Below are positions 1-5,546 of a stretch of 6,181 nucleotides of DNA, piece after piece. Position numbers and translations under genes: made by a program. Each line of letters begins with the position of its first letter. Position 1 is the first letter of the stretch. The stretch is from Bacillota bacterium (GTDB lineage Bacteria; Bacillota; Clostridia; Christensenellales; SZUA-584), in contig JAEWQS010000162.1 of NCBI GenBank assembly GCA_023399095.1, forward strand, positions 1 to 6,181, read 5' to 3'. The notes beneath the pieces were generated by a model. The model was not told the DNA's origin. It did not search any database and saw only the letters and a program-made list of their open reading frames with translations.

Positions 1-230
1 AGGTTATATTCATATTCTGTCATCCAATGGCGCACAATGAGTATGCCGATGATAATAAGTATCACATATTCGACATATTGCATAAACGTGACGTTCCAGC
101 CAGCCGCCTTCATGGCATCAGCCGCCACATATATAATGGCAGCAAGCAGCACGACACCGATAAGTAATCCCAGTACGGTAAGTATCCCCAGCCATGTGGA
201 CAGCTTTCTACGCGTTAATCTTTCCTTCAT
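1..230 (-). CDS. Small two-helix membrane protein, N-terminal part (cut by window edge)
   Basis: The minus strand from the ATG at 230 stays open to the left edge, giving 76 residues that begin MKERLTRRKLSTWLG. A basic N-terminus is followed by a hydrophobic segment (about residues 14-36), a short polar stretch, and a second hydrophobic segment (about 50-66), then RHWMTEYEYN at the edge. A GAGGAG ribosome binding site lies at 234-239, three bases from the ATG, which supports this start. The arrangement of two helices followed by an EYEY-like motif recalls small clostridial membrane proteins in which such a motif opens a cytoplasmic domain (I think of DUF6106-like proteins). That is a memory-based guess from a fragment, and the function is unknown. 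It is transcribed divergently from the ABC operon and need not be related to it. Confidence 0.75.
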   Translation of the reverse strand, partial: MKERLTRRKLSTWLGILTVLGLLIGVVLLAAIIYVAADAMKAAGWNVTFMQYVEYVILIIIGILIVRHWMTEYEYN

Positions 231-257
231 GTGCTCCTCGAATCATATTATCATAAT

Positions 258-277
258 GTATATTATAGTATATTATA
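258..277. repeat. Perfect 10-bp tandem repeat
   Basis: GTATATTATA occurs twice in immediate succession (258-267 and 268-277). The period is about one helical turn, and each copy carries a minus-strand TATAAT. It lies in the divergent promoter region and could be a slippage duplication of a -10 element or a paired binding site. Confidence 0.8.
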
Positions 278-301
278 AGGCATAAAGAGGCCAAAAGGCA
301 A
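262..301 (-). promoter_or_regulatory. Candidate promoter for the leftward membrane-protein gene
   Basis: On the minus strand a TTGCCT hexamer (301-296) is followed after 18 bases by a perfect TATAAT (277-272). A second TATAAT lies 10 bases downstream at 267-262. The two -10 boxes arise from a perfect 10-base tandem duplication at 258-277. The leader to the ATG at 230 would be about 35 bases. This is motif matching only. Confidence 0.5.
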
Positions 302-335
302 TCACGGTTTATTCAATGCGCAAGAACCAAGTGCG

Positions 336-378
336 TGGACTTGAATAATTATGGAGCGATATATTTACATTATATAAA
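336..378 (+). promoter_or_regulatory. Promoter-like A+T-rich region ahead of the ABC operon
   Basis: Several hexamer pairs fit weakly: TGGACT (336-341) with TATATT (360-365) at 18 bases, TTGAAT (341-346) with TACATT (366-371) at 19, and TTATGG (349-354) with TATAAA (373-378) at 18. I cannot choose between them. A start point near 372-385 would leave a short leader to the TTG at 401 and would make the GTG at 335 unusable as a start. Confidence 0.35.
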
Positions 379-400
379 AACGGCAGGCAGGGAAGAGCTT

Positions 401-1075
401 TTGATTACAGCCAATAACATAAACAAATCGTATGGAAAAACGACATATTTAAAAAACGTCAGTCTGCACTTGGACGCGGGCCGTGCGCTTGCCGTTGTGG
501 GTGAAAACGGCGCGGGCAAAACCACACTGCTTAAGATTCTCGCGACTGCATCCGTGCCGGACAGCGGCACGCTTCATATCGGCGGTATTGACGCGCTGAA
601 AAATGCCGCTGCGGTGCGCGATAGCTTGGGATATGTGCCGCAGGGCATTGCGCTGATGCAGGAGCTTTCCGTCAGAGACAACCTCTATTACTGGATGAAA
701 ACAAAAGACAGGGCCGTTTATGAAGCCGTGATAGATATCATCGGCCTTAAGGATGTGGAAAAGAAGAAGGTGGCGCGGCTCTCGGGCGGAATGAAACGGC
801 GGCTTAACATCGGCGCGTCGCTGGTGCTGCGTCCGTCGCTGCTGATACTCGACGAGCCGCTCGCCGGTGTGGACATCGCGAACAGGCGCAGGATGATGGC
901 GGCGCTGTCTGCGCTCAAGCAAAGCGGCGTAACGATCATATTCTCAAGTCATTACATCGATGAAATGCAAATGCTGGCCGATGAGATGATTGCGCTCAAA
1001 GAAGGAACCGTGACGTACTGCGGCACATTGGAGTTTGAGAACCTAGCGGAGGCGATACGGCGTTATACCGCGTGA
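401..1075 (+). CDS. ABC-2 type transporter ATP-binding protein
   Basis: This 224-residue cytoplasmic ATPase should power the two permeases encoded downstream. All nucleotide-binding-domain motifs are intact, in order: Walker A GENGAGKT (residues 34-41), Q-loop YVPQG (Gln81), signature LSGGM (127-131), Walker B LLILDEP with Asp151 and catalytic Glu152, D-loop AGVD, and switch His184 in FSSH. The length fits the compact CcmA/NatA-like group of exporter ATPases with almost no extra C-terminal domain. I chose the TTG at 401 because it is preceded by AGGGA/GAAGAG and gives the usual N-terminus ITANNINKSYG just before the first strand. A GTG at 335 in the same frame would add 22 residues, but has no ribosome binding site and lies in promoter-like sequence. 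The next gene starts 13 bases after the stop. The substrate cannot be inferred. Confidence 0.93.
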   Translation: MITANNINKSYGKTTYLKNVSLHLDAGRALAVVGENGAGKTTLLKILATASVPDSGTLHIGGIDALKNAAAVRDSLGYVPQGIALMQELSVRDNLYYWMKTKDRAVYEAVIDIIGLKDVEKKKVARLSGGMKRRLNIGASLVLRPSLLILDEPLAGVDIANRRRMMAALSALKQSGVTIIFSSHYIDEMQMLADEMIALKEGTVTYCGTLEFENLAEAIRRYTA

Positions 1076-1088
1076 AAGGGATCTTGCC

Positions 1089-2474
1089 ATGGATGAAGAA
1101 CCCAAAAAGCTTGGCTCTTCGGAGATGCCGGAATTGAGCGCGGCGCGGCGGCGCGGCGCGATTCGGCGGCTGATCTGGCCGCACGGCAAAAGACCCAGGC
1201 AAAAAGACCTTATGCAGGGCAGACGCTGGATAGGCGTGGCGCTGGTGCTGCTGGTGTGCGCGCTGACGGTGGTCGGTATTGTGATATTTGGCAGCAAGCC
1301 GCCGATGCAAAACGAAGGCAACCATGGGGTGCTCTCGCTATACGATTTTTTTCGTGAGTACGCGAAGAACCGGGAATTGCAGTCCGGCGAGCCGATTGGA
1401 ACCCTCACGCAGCGGCTTATGAAAGAGCCCTTTGAAATAAACGCGCAGATGACGCTGGAATCTGAGGGGCTTAAGTCGCTTGGGATTCCACTGACCAGCG
1501 TTCCTGCCGAGCTTGATGTCAAGTACGATTTACGAGATTTGGGCATCAAGGCCAATGTGGTCGGTATGGACATATTCAAGGCTTTCGTCACAGATAATCG
1601 GCTGGTGATCGAACAGGCCGGACGAGAGCCGTCTGTGGCGGAACTGCCCGCCCGGGCCGACGTGTCCGGCGATATGCCACTGGGGGATCGCATTCGCGCG
1701 TTTGTGCCGTCTCTGCCCGAGGATGCGGCGATGCTGGAACGGCTGTTTGGTGCACTCGCGCAATCGGTGCCCAAGGAATGCACCGAGCTGCAGCTTGGAC
1801 GGGCCTACAGCCCTATTGATGGTAAGGACGTCAATGTGACGCTGATCAATACCACGCTGGACGCAGAGAAACTGGCACAGGCTGCTGGCACATTTGCCGA
1901 AAAGCTTAAGCAGGATAATGCGCTCTATGAGCAGATGAAGGAGCTGGTCGCCGCTGCTTCGGCGACGTTCGGCACACAGGGCACGACGCTGGATTCATTA
2001 CTGGCGCAGCTCAAAAGTGAGGATTTTAAGGGCGTCACGCTGACATGGAAGGTGTTCCGCCGAGACGACACGCCCATCGGCTTGGCCGTCACCGTGGTGA
2101 CGGCGGACGCGCAGTATGACTTGATGCAGATGGCGGAGTTTGATGACACCGCGAGCTATGAGCATGCGGAGCTGTCTATCAACGGCAACGAGGTCCTCAA
2201 AGCGGATTACAGCTTAAAAGCTGAGGATAAAACGGGCGTGCTCAGCGCCGCACTGCACAGCGCGGACGGCGAAACCATCAGCATCGGTGGTACGTTTGCG
2301 ATCGAGCCATATACGGACAATTCACACCACATCGAGGCTGAGCTAGATATCATCGGCAAGCTGTTTCGCGAGGAAGAGGATACGGTACATGCTGTGATTG
2401 ACGCGCGTGCAGATCTTGGCAACGGCCTTGGCATGCTCGTAGACAGCCGCCAATGGGAAGATATCGCAAAATAA
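1089..2474 (+). CDS. Membrane-anchored extracytoplasmic protein of unknown function, ABC operon accessory
   Basis: This 461-residue protein is not one I recognise. Residues 1-46 are polar and very basic (for example ARRRGAIRR at 19-27, then KRPRQK), residues 47-68 form a single strong hydrophobic helix, and about 390 residues follow with no other helix. The positive-inside rule places the long part outside the membrane. That part alternates strand-like segments with helical ones (about 255-285 and 305-320), is acidic, and has only one outer cysteine, in PKECTEL. There is no lipobox, ATP-binding or transposase motif. An AAAGGG sequence at 1075-1080 lies 8 bases before the ATG. The gene sits between the ATPase and permease genes in one transcription direction, so a role as accessory, substrate-capturing or regulatory subunit of the exporter is the simplest inference. 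It ends at a TAA directly before a repeat array, and a shortened C-terminus cannot be excluded. Confidence 0.9.
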   Translation: MDEEPKKLGSSEMPELSAARRRGAIRRLIWPHGKRPRQKDLMQGRRWIGVALVLLVCALTVVGIVIFGSKPPMQNEGNHGVLSLYDFFREYAKNRELQSGEPIGTLTQRLMKEPFEINAQMTLESEGLKSLGIPLTSVPAELDVKYDLRDLGIKANVVGMDIFKAFVTDNRLVIEQAGREPSVAELPARADVSGDMPLGDRIRAFVPSLPEDAAMLERLFGALAQSVPKECTELQLGRAYSPIDGKDVNVTLINTTLDAEKLAQAAGTFAEKLKQDNALYEQMKELVAAASATFGTQGTTLDSLLAQLKSEDFKGVTLTWKVFRRDDTPIGLAVTVVTADAQYDLMQMAEFDDTASYEHAELSINGNEVLKADYSLKAEDKTGVLSAALHSADGETISIGGTFAIEPYTDNSHHIEAELDIIGKLFREEEDTVHAVIDARADLGNGLGMLVDSRQWEDIAK

Positions 2475-2482
2475 GCTTGTCG

Positions 2483-2552
2483 AAAAACCTACGGTTTTCC
2501 GCCAGTTTACCGGTTTTGCTTGTTCCTCATAGACTCGAAACTTCGCAAAACC
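2483..2552 (+). repeat. Two stem-loops at the left end of the repeat array
   Basis: The first hairpin has 6-bp arms AAAACC (2484-2489) and GGTTTT (2493-2498) with a TAC loop. It lies nine bases after the stop codon of the anchored-protein gene and could be a weak terminator or attenuator. The second is a perfect 8-bp inverted repeat, GGTTTTGC (2512-2519) and GCAAAACC (2545-2552), 25 bases apart. Both share a GGTTTT/AAAACC theme, which suggests parts of one composite element. Confidence 0.6.
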
Positions 2553-2554
2553 CC

Positions 2555-2586
2555 GGGGTCCCCAAAAAACAACGCTTTTTGGGGTG
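2555..2586 (+). repeat. 32-bp hairpin unit, copy 1
   Basis: The unit begins GGGGTCCCC and ends GCTTTTTGGGGTG. Arms CCCCAAAAA (2560-2568) and TTTTTGGGG (2576-2584) form a 9-bp perfect stem. A further C-G pair beyond one A-C mismatch would close an AAC loop. It matches copy 2 at 27 of 32 positions. The T-run is inside the stem and is followed by GGGG, so this is not a normal intrinsic terminator in the plus direction. Confidence 0.8.
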
Positions 2587-2613
2587 GAGGCAAGGTGTGG
2601 GCTGCGCGGGCTT

Positions 2614-2645
2614 GGGGCCCCCGGAAAGCAATGCTTTTTGGGGTG
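2614..2645 (+). repeat. 32-bp hairpin unit, copy 2
   Basis: This copy starts 59 bases after copy 1. Arms 2619-2629 and 2633-2643 pair over 11 positions as RNA, with two G-U pairs and an AAT loop. The 3' arm GCTTTTTGGGGTG is identical to that of copy 1. All five differences are in the 5' arm, loop or GGGG/CCCC joint, and those in the stem keep or improve pairing if the plus strand is transcribed. Confidence 0.8.
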
Positions 2646-2705
2646 AATAATAGCCCGTCTTGCCCACAAATTATATTTAAGGACTCTTTTAACATTCTGG
2701 AGTGG

Positions 2706-2741
2706 AAGGAATCTGCCGCAGATGGCAGATAAACACGAATG
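2706..2741 (+). promoter_or_regulatory. Hairpin-bridged ribosome binding site of the first permease
   Basis: AAGGA (2706-2710), within GGAAGGA, is a good Shine-Dalgarno match but lies 28 bases from the ATG at 2739. A perfect 7-bp inverted repeat ATCTGCC/GGCAGAT (2711-2717 and 2724-2730, 6-base loop) fills the gap exactly. If it folds, 8 bases remain between AAGGA and ATG, the normal distance. An in-frame TAA at 2730-2732 rules out an earlier start. Confidence 0.6.
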
Positions 2742-3950
2742 AATAAGCTTTTCGTGGTGGATTTAAAAAGGCTACTGAATAATAAAATAGCCATTTTCTT
2801 TGCGGTGGGTGCGCCGCTGCTGCTTGTGCTGCTCATTTCCTTTGCGGTGGCGCCTTATTTCTTTGCGGATGTGCGCACTGACAATTTTACCGTCGCGGTT
2901 TTTAACGAGGATGAAGACCCGCTCACGGAATCAATACTAAGCGGACTTATAGAAAGCCGCTCGCTGGGCGGGCTGATCGGTGTCGAGTTCGTGCAGAGCG
3001 AAGGTGATGGTCGCCGGGCTGTCGAGGATGGCGCGGCGGCATTTATCCATATCCCCGCGAATATGCAGGACATGCTGTATCATAACGGACGGAGCGCTAT
3101 CTCCTATTTCGGCAACCCCAAGATGCCGCTGGAAGACGCGCTGCTTTTTGAGACGCTGGATTCGGGCATTTCGCTTGTGAGCAACGCGCAGCACGCGATC
3201 AACATGCTTTATCACAACAGTCAGGATGCGGGTGTGGATAAGACAACCGCATCGGATGCCTACAACCGCATGAGAATCGTCTATTTTGGCAGCATACTTG
3301 CGCGCTCGGCGCTGTATGAGGACACGGACACCACGTCGCCGCTTGGCGGTGCATTGCCCATTGAGTATTACGCAGTGAGCTTTCTTGTGCTCTTTGTGGC
3401 GCTGAGCGGCTTGCCCATTGCGCGTGTGACCGCGGACGACGGTGAAACGGGGCTCATTCACCGTCAGCTGCTTTCGGGACATACCCCGCTTGCGTGCGTG
3501 ATATCGCGATGGCTTGCAGGCAGTCTCTTTTTGCTTCTTCAATTTGCCGTGCTAGCCTTGGCACTGAGTCTGATTGCGGGCGGCACCGTATTATTTGGTC
3601 ATTTGCCAGCGATAATTCTGGGCGGCGTGTTGCTCTGTCTATTTCTGAGCCTCGGTATGATGCTGGTGGGTCTTTTGTCTAAGACAGCGGCCTTTGCGGT
3701 GCGCGCCGCTTTTATGAGCGCACTTGCGCTAGCTCTGCTGGGCGGTCTGCTCGTGCCTTCCGCGTATATGCCCGCCATCGTGCGCGATGTGTCGTATTAC
3801 ACGCCGTTTTCGGCCGCGCTGAGGCTGAATATCGCGGGGTTGTTTAACGATAAAGCCGAAGGAATTTACCTGTTTGCCGGGATTCTTGCCGCATATACGG
3901 CGGCGCTGCTGCCTTTTGTTTTGCGCCGGTTTCAAAGGAGGACGCAATGA
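2739..3950 (+). CDS. ABC-2 type transporter permease, first subunit
   Basis: This 403-residue membrane protein has the ABC-2 exporter layout (ABC2_membrane_3-like, as in NatB, YhaP and LnrM/N). A cytoplasmic N-terminus with FVVDLKRLLNNK is followed by helix 1 (about 17-42), a large extracytoplasmic domain (about 43-206), then helices near 208-229, 253-282, 288-313, 316-344 and 374-396, and a basic C-terminal tail RRFQRRTQ. The loop TADDGETGLIHRQLLSG (231-247) has the Glu-x-Gly-x-x-x-x-Leu pattern of the helix that contacts the ATPase in this family. Upstream, a TAA at 2730 forces the start to the ATG at 2739 or later. Its Shine-Dalgarno sequence is separated by a hairpin. The stop overlaps the next gene's ATG (ATGA), so the two permeases are probably translated together as a heterodimer. 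Confidence 0.93.
   Translation: MNKLFVVDLKRLLNNKIAIFFAVGAPLLLVLLISFAVAPYFFADVRTDNFTVAVFNEDEDPLTESILSGLIESRSLGGLIGVEFVQSEGDGRRAVEDGAAAFIHIPANMQDMLYHNGRSAISYFGNPKMPLEDALLFETLDSGISLVSNAQHAINMLYHNSQDAGVDKTTASDAYNRMRIVYFGSILARSALYEDTDTTSPLGGALPIEYYAVSFLVLFVALSGLPIARVTADDGETGLIHRQLLSGHTPLACVISRWLAGSLFLLLQFAVLALALSLIAGGTVLFGHLPAIILGGVLLCLFLSLGMMLVGLLSKTAAFAVRAAFMSALALALLGGLLVPSAYMPAIVRDVSYYTPFSAALRLNIAGLFNDKAEGIYLFAGILAAYTAALLPFVLRRFQRRTQ
3934..3949 (+). promoter_or_regulatory. Strong ribosome binding site of the second permease
   Basis: AAAGGAGG (3934-3941) is a near-complete anti-Shine-Dalgarno match five bases before the ATG at 3947, and it lies inside the end of the first permease gene. It fixes this start, creates the ATGA stop/start overlap, and contrasts with the split site of the first permease. 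Confidence 0.85.
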
Positions 3951-5059
3951 GGCTGTTTTTGCACACGTTCAAATATCGCCTCAAAACGCTGTGCACGGGC
4001 GCGTACGGCATCGTCTTCTTTTTACTGGCGCTGGGTGTGGCAGTGTGCCCGTTTATCGGCCTTATCATTCCCGACGCACCGGTGCCCATCGGCTGGATCG
4101 ATGAGGATGATTCGGAATTTTCCCACCTGCTGCTAAAAAACGTGCATGCGCTGGATGTGGTGTGGGTGACGCTTGATGACAAGGATACGCTCATCGCAAA
4201 CCTGCAAACGGGGCGGTTGGAAGGTGTATTTGTGATTAAGGACGGCTTTGAGGACGCGATAAAAAGCGGCGAGTTTGAAGGCGTATTGCAATTGCTGCGT
4301 TCGCCTTACAGCACAGCGGCGGGCGTGATATCCGAAAGCGTGGGCAGCGAAGCGCTGCGTCTGTGGCTTGCGTGCAGCAGCGCCAACGAGGCACGTGCCT
4401 TGGGCGGCGAGAAACTGTATGAGAGCGTGTTTGAAGACACCATCGTGGGCACCGAGGAGCCGATTCTGCAATTGGTGCGTGAAAACGCGGCGGGAGAGAC
4501 AGGCCAGGTGACACCGCTTTTGGACGCGGCGTATTCGTCGCTGTATCTGCTGTGCGGCGTGGCCAGCTTTTTCATGCTGACCGGCCTTGCGATGACACGC
4601 AAAGGGGCGGACTTTTCCGACAGGCTGACATCGCGTACGTTTTCCATCACGCGCTTTCGGCTCGCGACGGGCATTGCGGACACCGTATACATGCTGCCAT
4701 GCGCGGCAGTGCCGCTCATCGCATTTGGCGTGGCGAGAGAGAGTCAGCTGATCGTTCCGCTGCTTATCATGTTCGCTTTGTACATGCTTTCGTTTGGCGG
4801 CATCGCGTCGCTGTTGGCGCAGATACGCAATCAGACGGCACTGATGCTCAGCATCTGCCTGGTGACCATCGCGAACGTGATGTTCTCGTCTATGCTGGTG
4901 CCGCTGCCGTCAAGCGGGCTTTTTGCGGCTGTGTCGCATATACTGCCCGCGCGCTGGCTGTCTTCGGCAGATTTAATGAATCCGATGATCAGCATCGCGG
5001 GGCTCGCGGCTTGCGCAGCTGTGTATAATACCCTGCCGTTTCTGGGAAGCAGAAGATAA
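3947..5059 (+). CDS. ABC-2 type transporter permease, second subunit
   Basis: This 370-residue protein is built like the preceding permease: a short basic N-terminus (MRLFLHTFKYRLKTL), helix 1 (about 19-42), an extracytoplasmic domain (about 43-193) and then helices near 195-216, 238-262, 267-293, 297-320 and 346-365. The cytoplasmic loop TRKGADFSDRLTSR (217-230) corresponds to the ATPase-contact loop of the partner. Sequence similarity between the two permeases is low by eye apart from this layout, as expected for an old heterodimer. The start is set by AAAGGAGG five bases upstream, and the 4-base overlap with the first permease points to translational coupling. The C-terminus is short (FLGSRR). 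Its stop lies 3 bases from the stop of the convergent lipoprotein gene, so there is no room for a terminator between them. Confidence 0.93.
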   Translation: MRLFLHTFKYRLKTLCTGAYGIVFFLLALGVAVCPFIGLIIPDAPVPIGWIDEDDSEFSHLLLKNVHALDVVWVTLDDKDTLIANLQTGRLEGVFVIKDGFEDAIKSGEFEGVLQLLRSPYSTAAGVISESVGSEALRLWLACSSANEARALGGEKLYESVFEDTIVGTEEPILQLVRENAAGETGQVTPLLDAAYSSLYLLCGVASFFMLTGLAMTRKGADFSDRLTSRTFSITRFRLATGIADTVYMLPCAAVPLIAFGVARESQLIVPLLIMFALYMLSFGGIASLLAQIRNQTALMLSICLVTIANVMFSSMLVPLPSSGLFAAVSHILPARWLSSADLMNPMISIAGLAACAAVYNTLPFLGSRR

Positions 5060-5062
5060 TGG

Positions 5063-5527
5063 CTAAGCGTCATTTTTCATTTCGAAGCTCTCCGTCTTAT
5101 CATCGATTGTAACCGTGACGATGATGACAGAATCCTCCTGAATGAGTGATCCGCCGGAGCTGCCGCTCGACAATATGTATGTACTATCCTGCAAGGGACA
5201 TTCAGGGTCGTAGCTTTCTTCTAAGCTACCGCCACCGGAAGGAGTGTCATAGGCAATTTTGAGCTTTTTTACAGGCCCCAGATCGGATATATCTCCCTTA
5301 TAGGTGACGGTCAGTTTTTCTTTTTCGTTGCTATCACAGCCGAGTACACCTTCTTTTTCGAAGAACAACAAAGTTGAATCCACCGTCATTTCACCCGTCC
5401 ACGAATCTGATTCGCCTTTAAACACGTAGTGGTTTTCGATGTAATCATCGTTGCCGTTCGTAAATATTTCCTTGCTGTTGCCGGTTTTAAGCTGAAGGAT
5501 TTGGGTGTCACCGTCGGCTGTAACCAT
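5063..5527 (-). pseudogene. 3' half of a frameshifted two-domain lipoprotein gene (second domain copy)
   Basis: This 154-residue open frame from the ATG at 5527 has no signal peptide, no lipobox and no ribosome binding site. Its frame stays open upstream of that ATG (CPSVLEEINKDDTIEA), back to a stop at 5624-5626, so it overlaps the end of the preceding frame. Residues 38-91 (GESDSWTGE to VKKLKI) align without gaps to residues 54-107 of the upstream frame at 32 of 54 identities. The C-terminal part, LIQEDSVIIVTVTIDDKT, resembles the segment INKDDTIEAMVTADGDT just upstream in its own frame, so each domain copy ends alike. The simplest reading is the second half of a 300-residue lipoprotein. 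Translated alone it would be a cytoplasmic, mislocalised fragment. The function of the domain is unknown to me. Confidence 0.7.
5255..5416 (-). repeat. Lipoprotein domain repeat, copy 2
   Basis: This is the second copy of the 54-residue module, running from GESDSWTGE to VKKLKI. Compared with copy 1 it keeps GES-SWT, FEK-G, DS and VTYKGDISDL-VK. The period between copies is 391 bases as the sequence stands. Confidence 0.8.
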
Positions 5528-5546
5528 CGCTTCAATCGTATCATCT

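Larger units (their letters stand above)
2475..2738 (+). other. 264-bp intra-operon spacer with stem-loop array and structured leader
   Basis: No gene is supported here. Short open frames on both strands run through the repeats, but they have no start signals and low-complexity products. The spacer holds, in order: a hairpin with arms AAAACC/GGTTTT (2484-2489 and 2493-2498), an 8-bp inverted repeat GGTTTTGC/GCAAAACC (2512-2519 and 2545-2552), two related CCCC...GGGG hairpins (2560-2584 and 2619-2643), an A+T-rich stretch (2664-2695), and a Shine-Dalgarno/hairpin unit before the first permease. The other operon junctions are 13 bases and a 4-base overlap, so this gap stands out. It may lower or adjust the ratio of permeases to the upstream subunits. 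Confidence 0.7.

Noticed and set aside
1043..1783. 246-residue open frame on the minus strand
   Set aside because: It is antisense to the anchored-protein gene, Ser/Arg-rich, and has no start signals. It is a by-product of G+C-rich codons on the other strand.
2555..2645. CRISPR-like array
   Set aside because: There are only two units, they are imperfect, a single spacer of about 27 bases separates them, and no cas genes are near. The hairpin symmetry fits an extragenic stem-loop repeat better.
2343..2836. Several overlapping open frames through the hairpin spacer on both strands
   Set aside because: Their products simply translate the repeat (for example PKKHCF and PKSIAF patterns), run into neighbouring genes, and have no ribosome binding sites.
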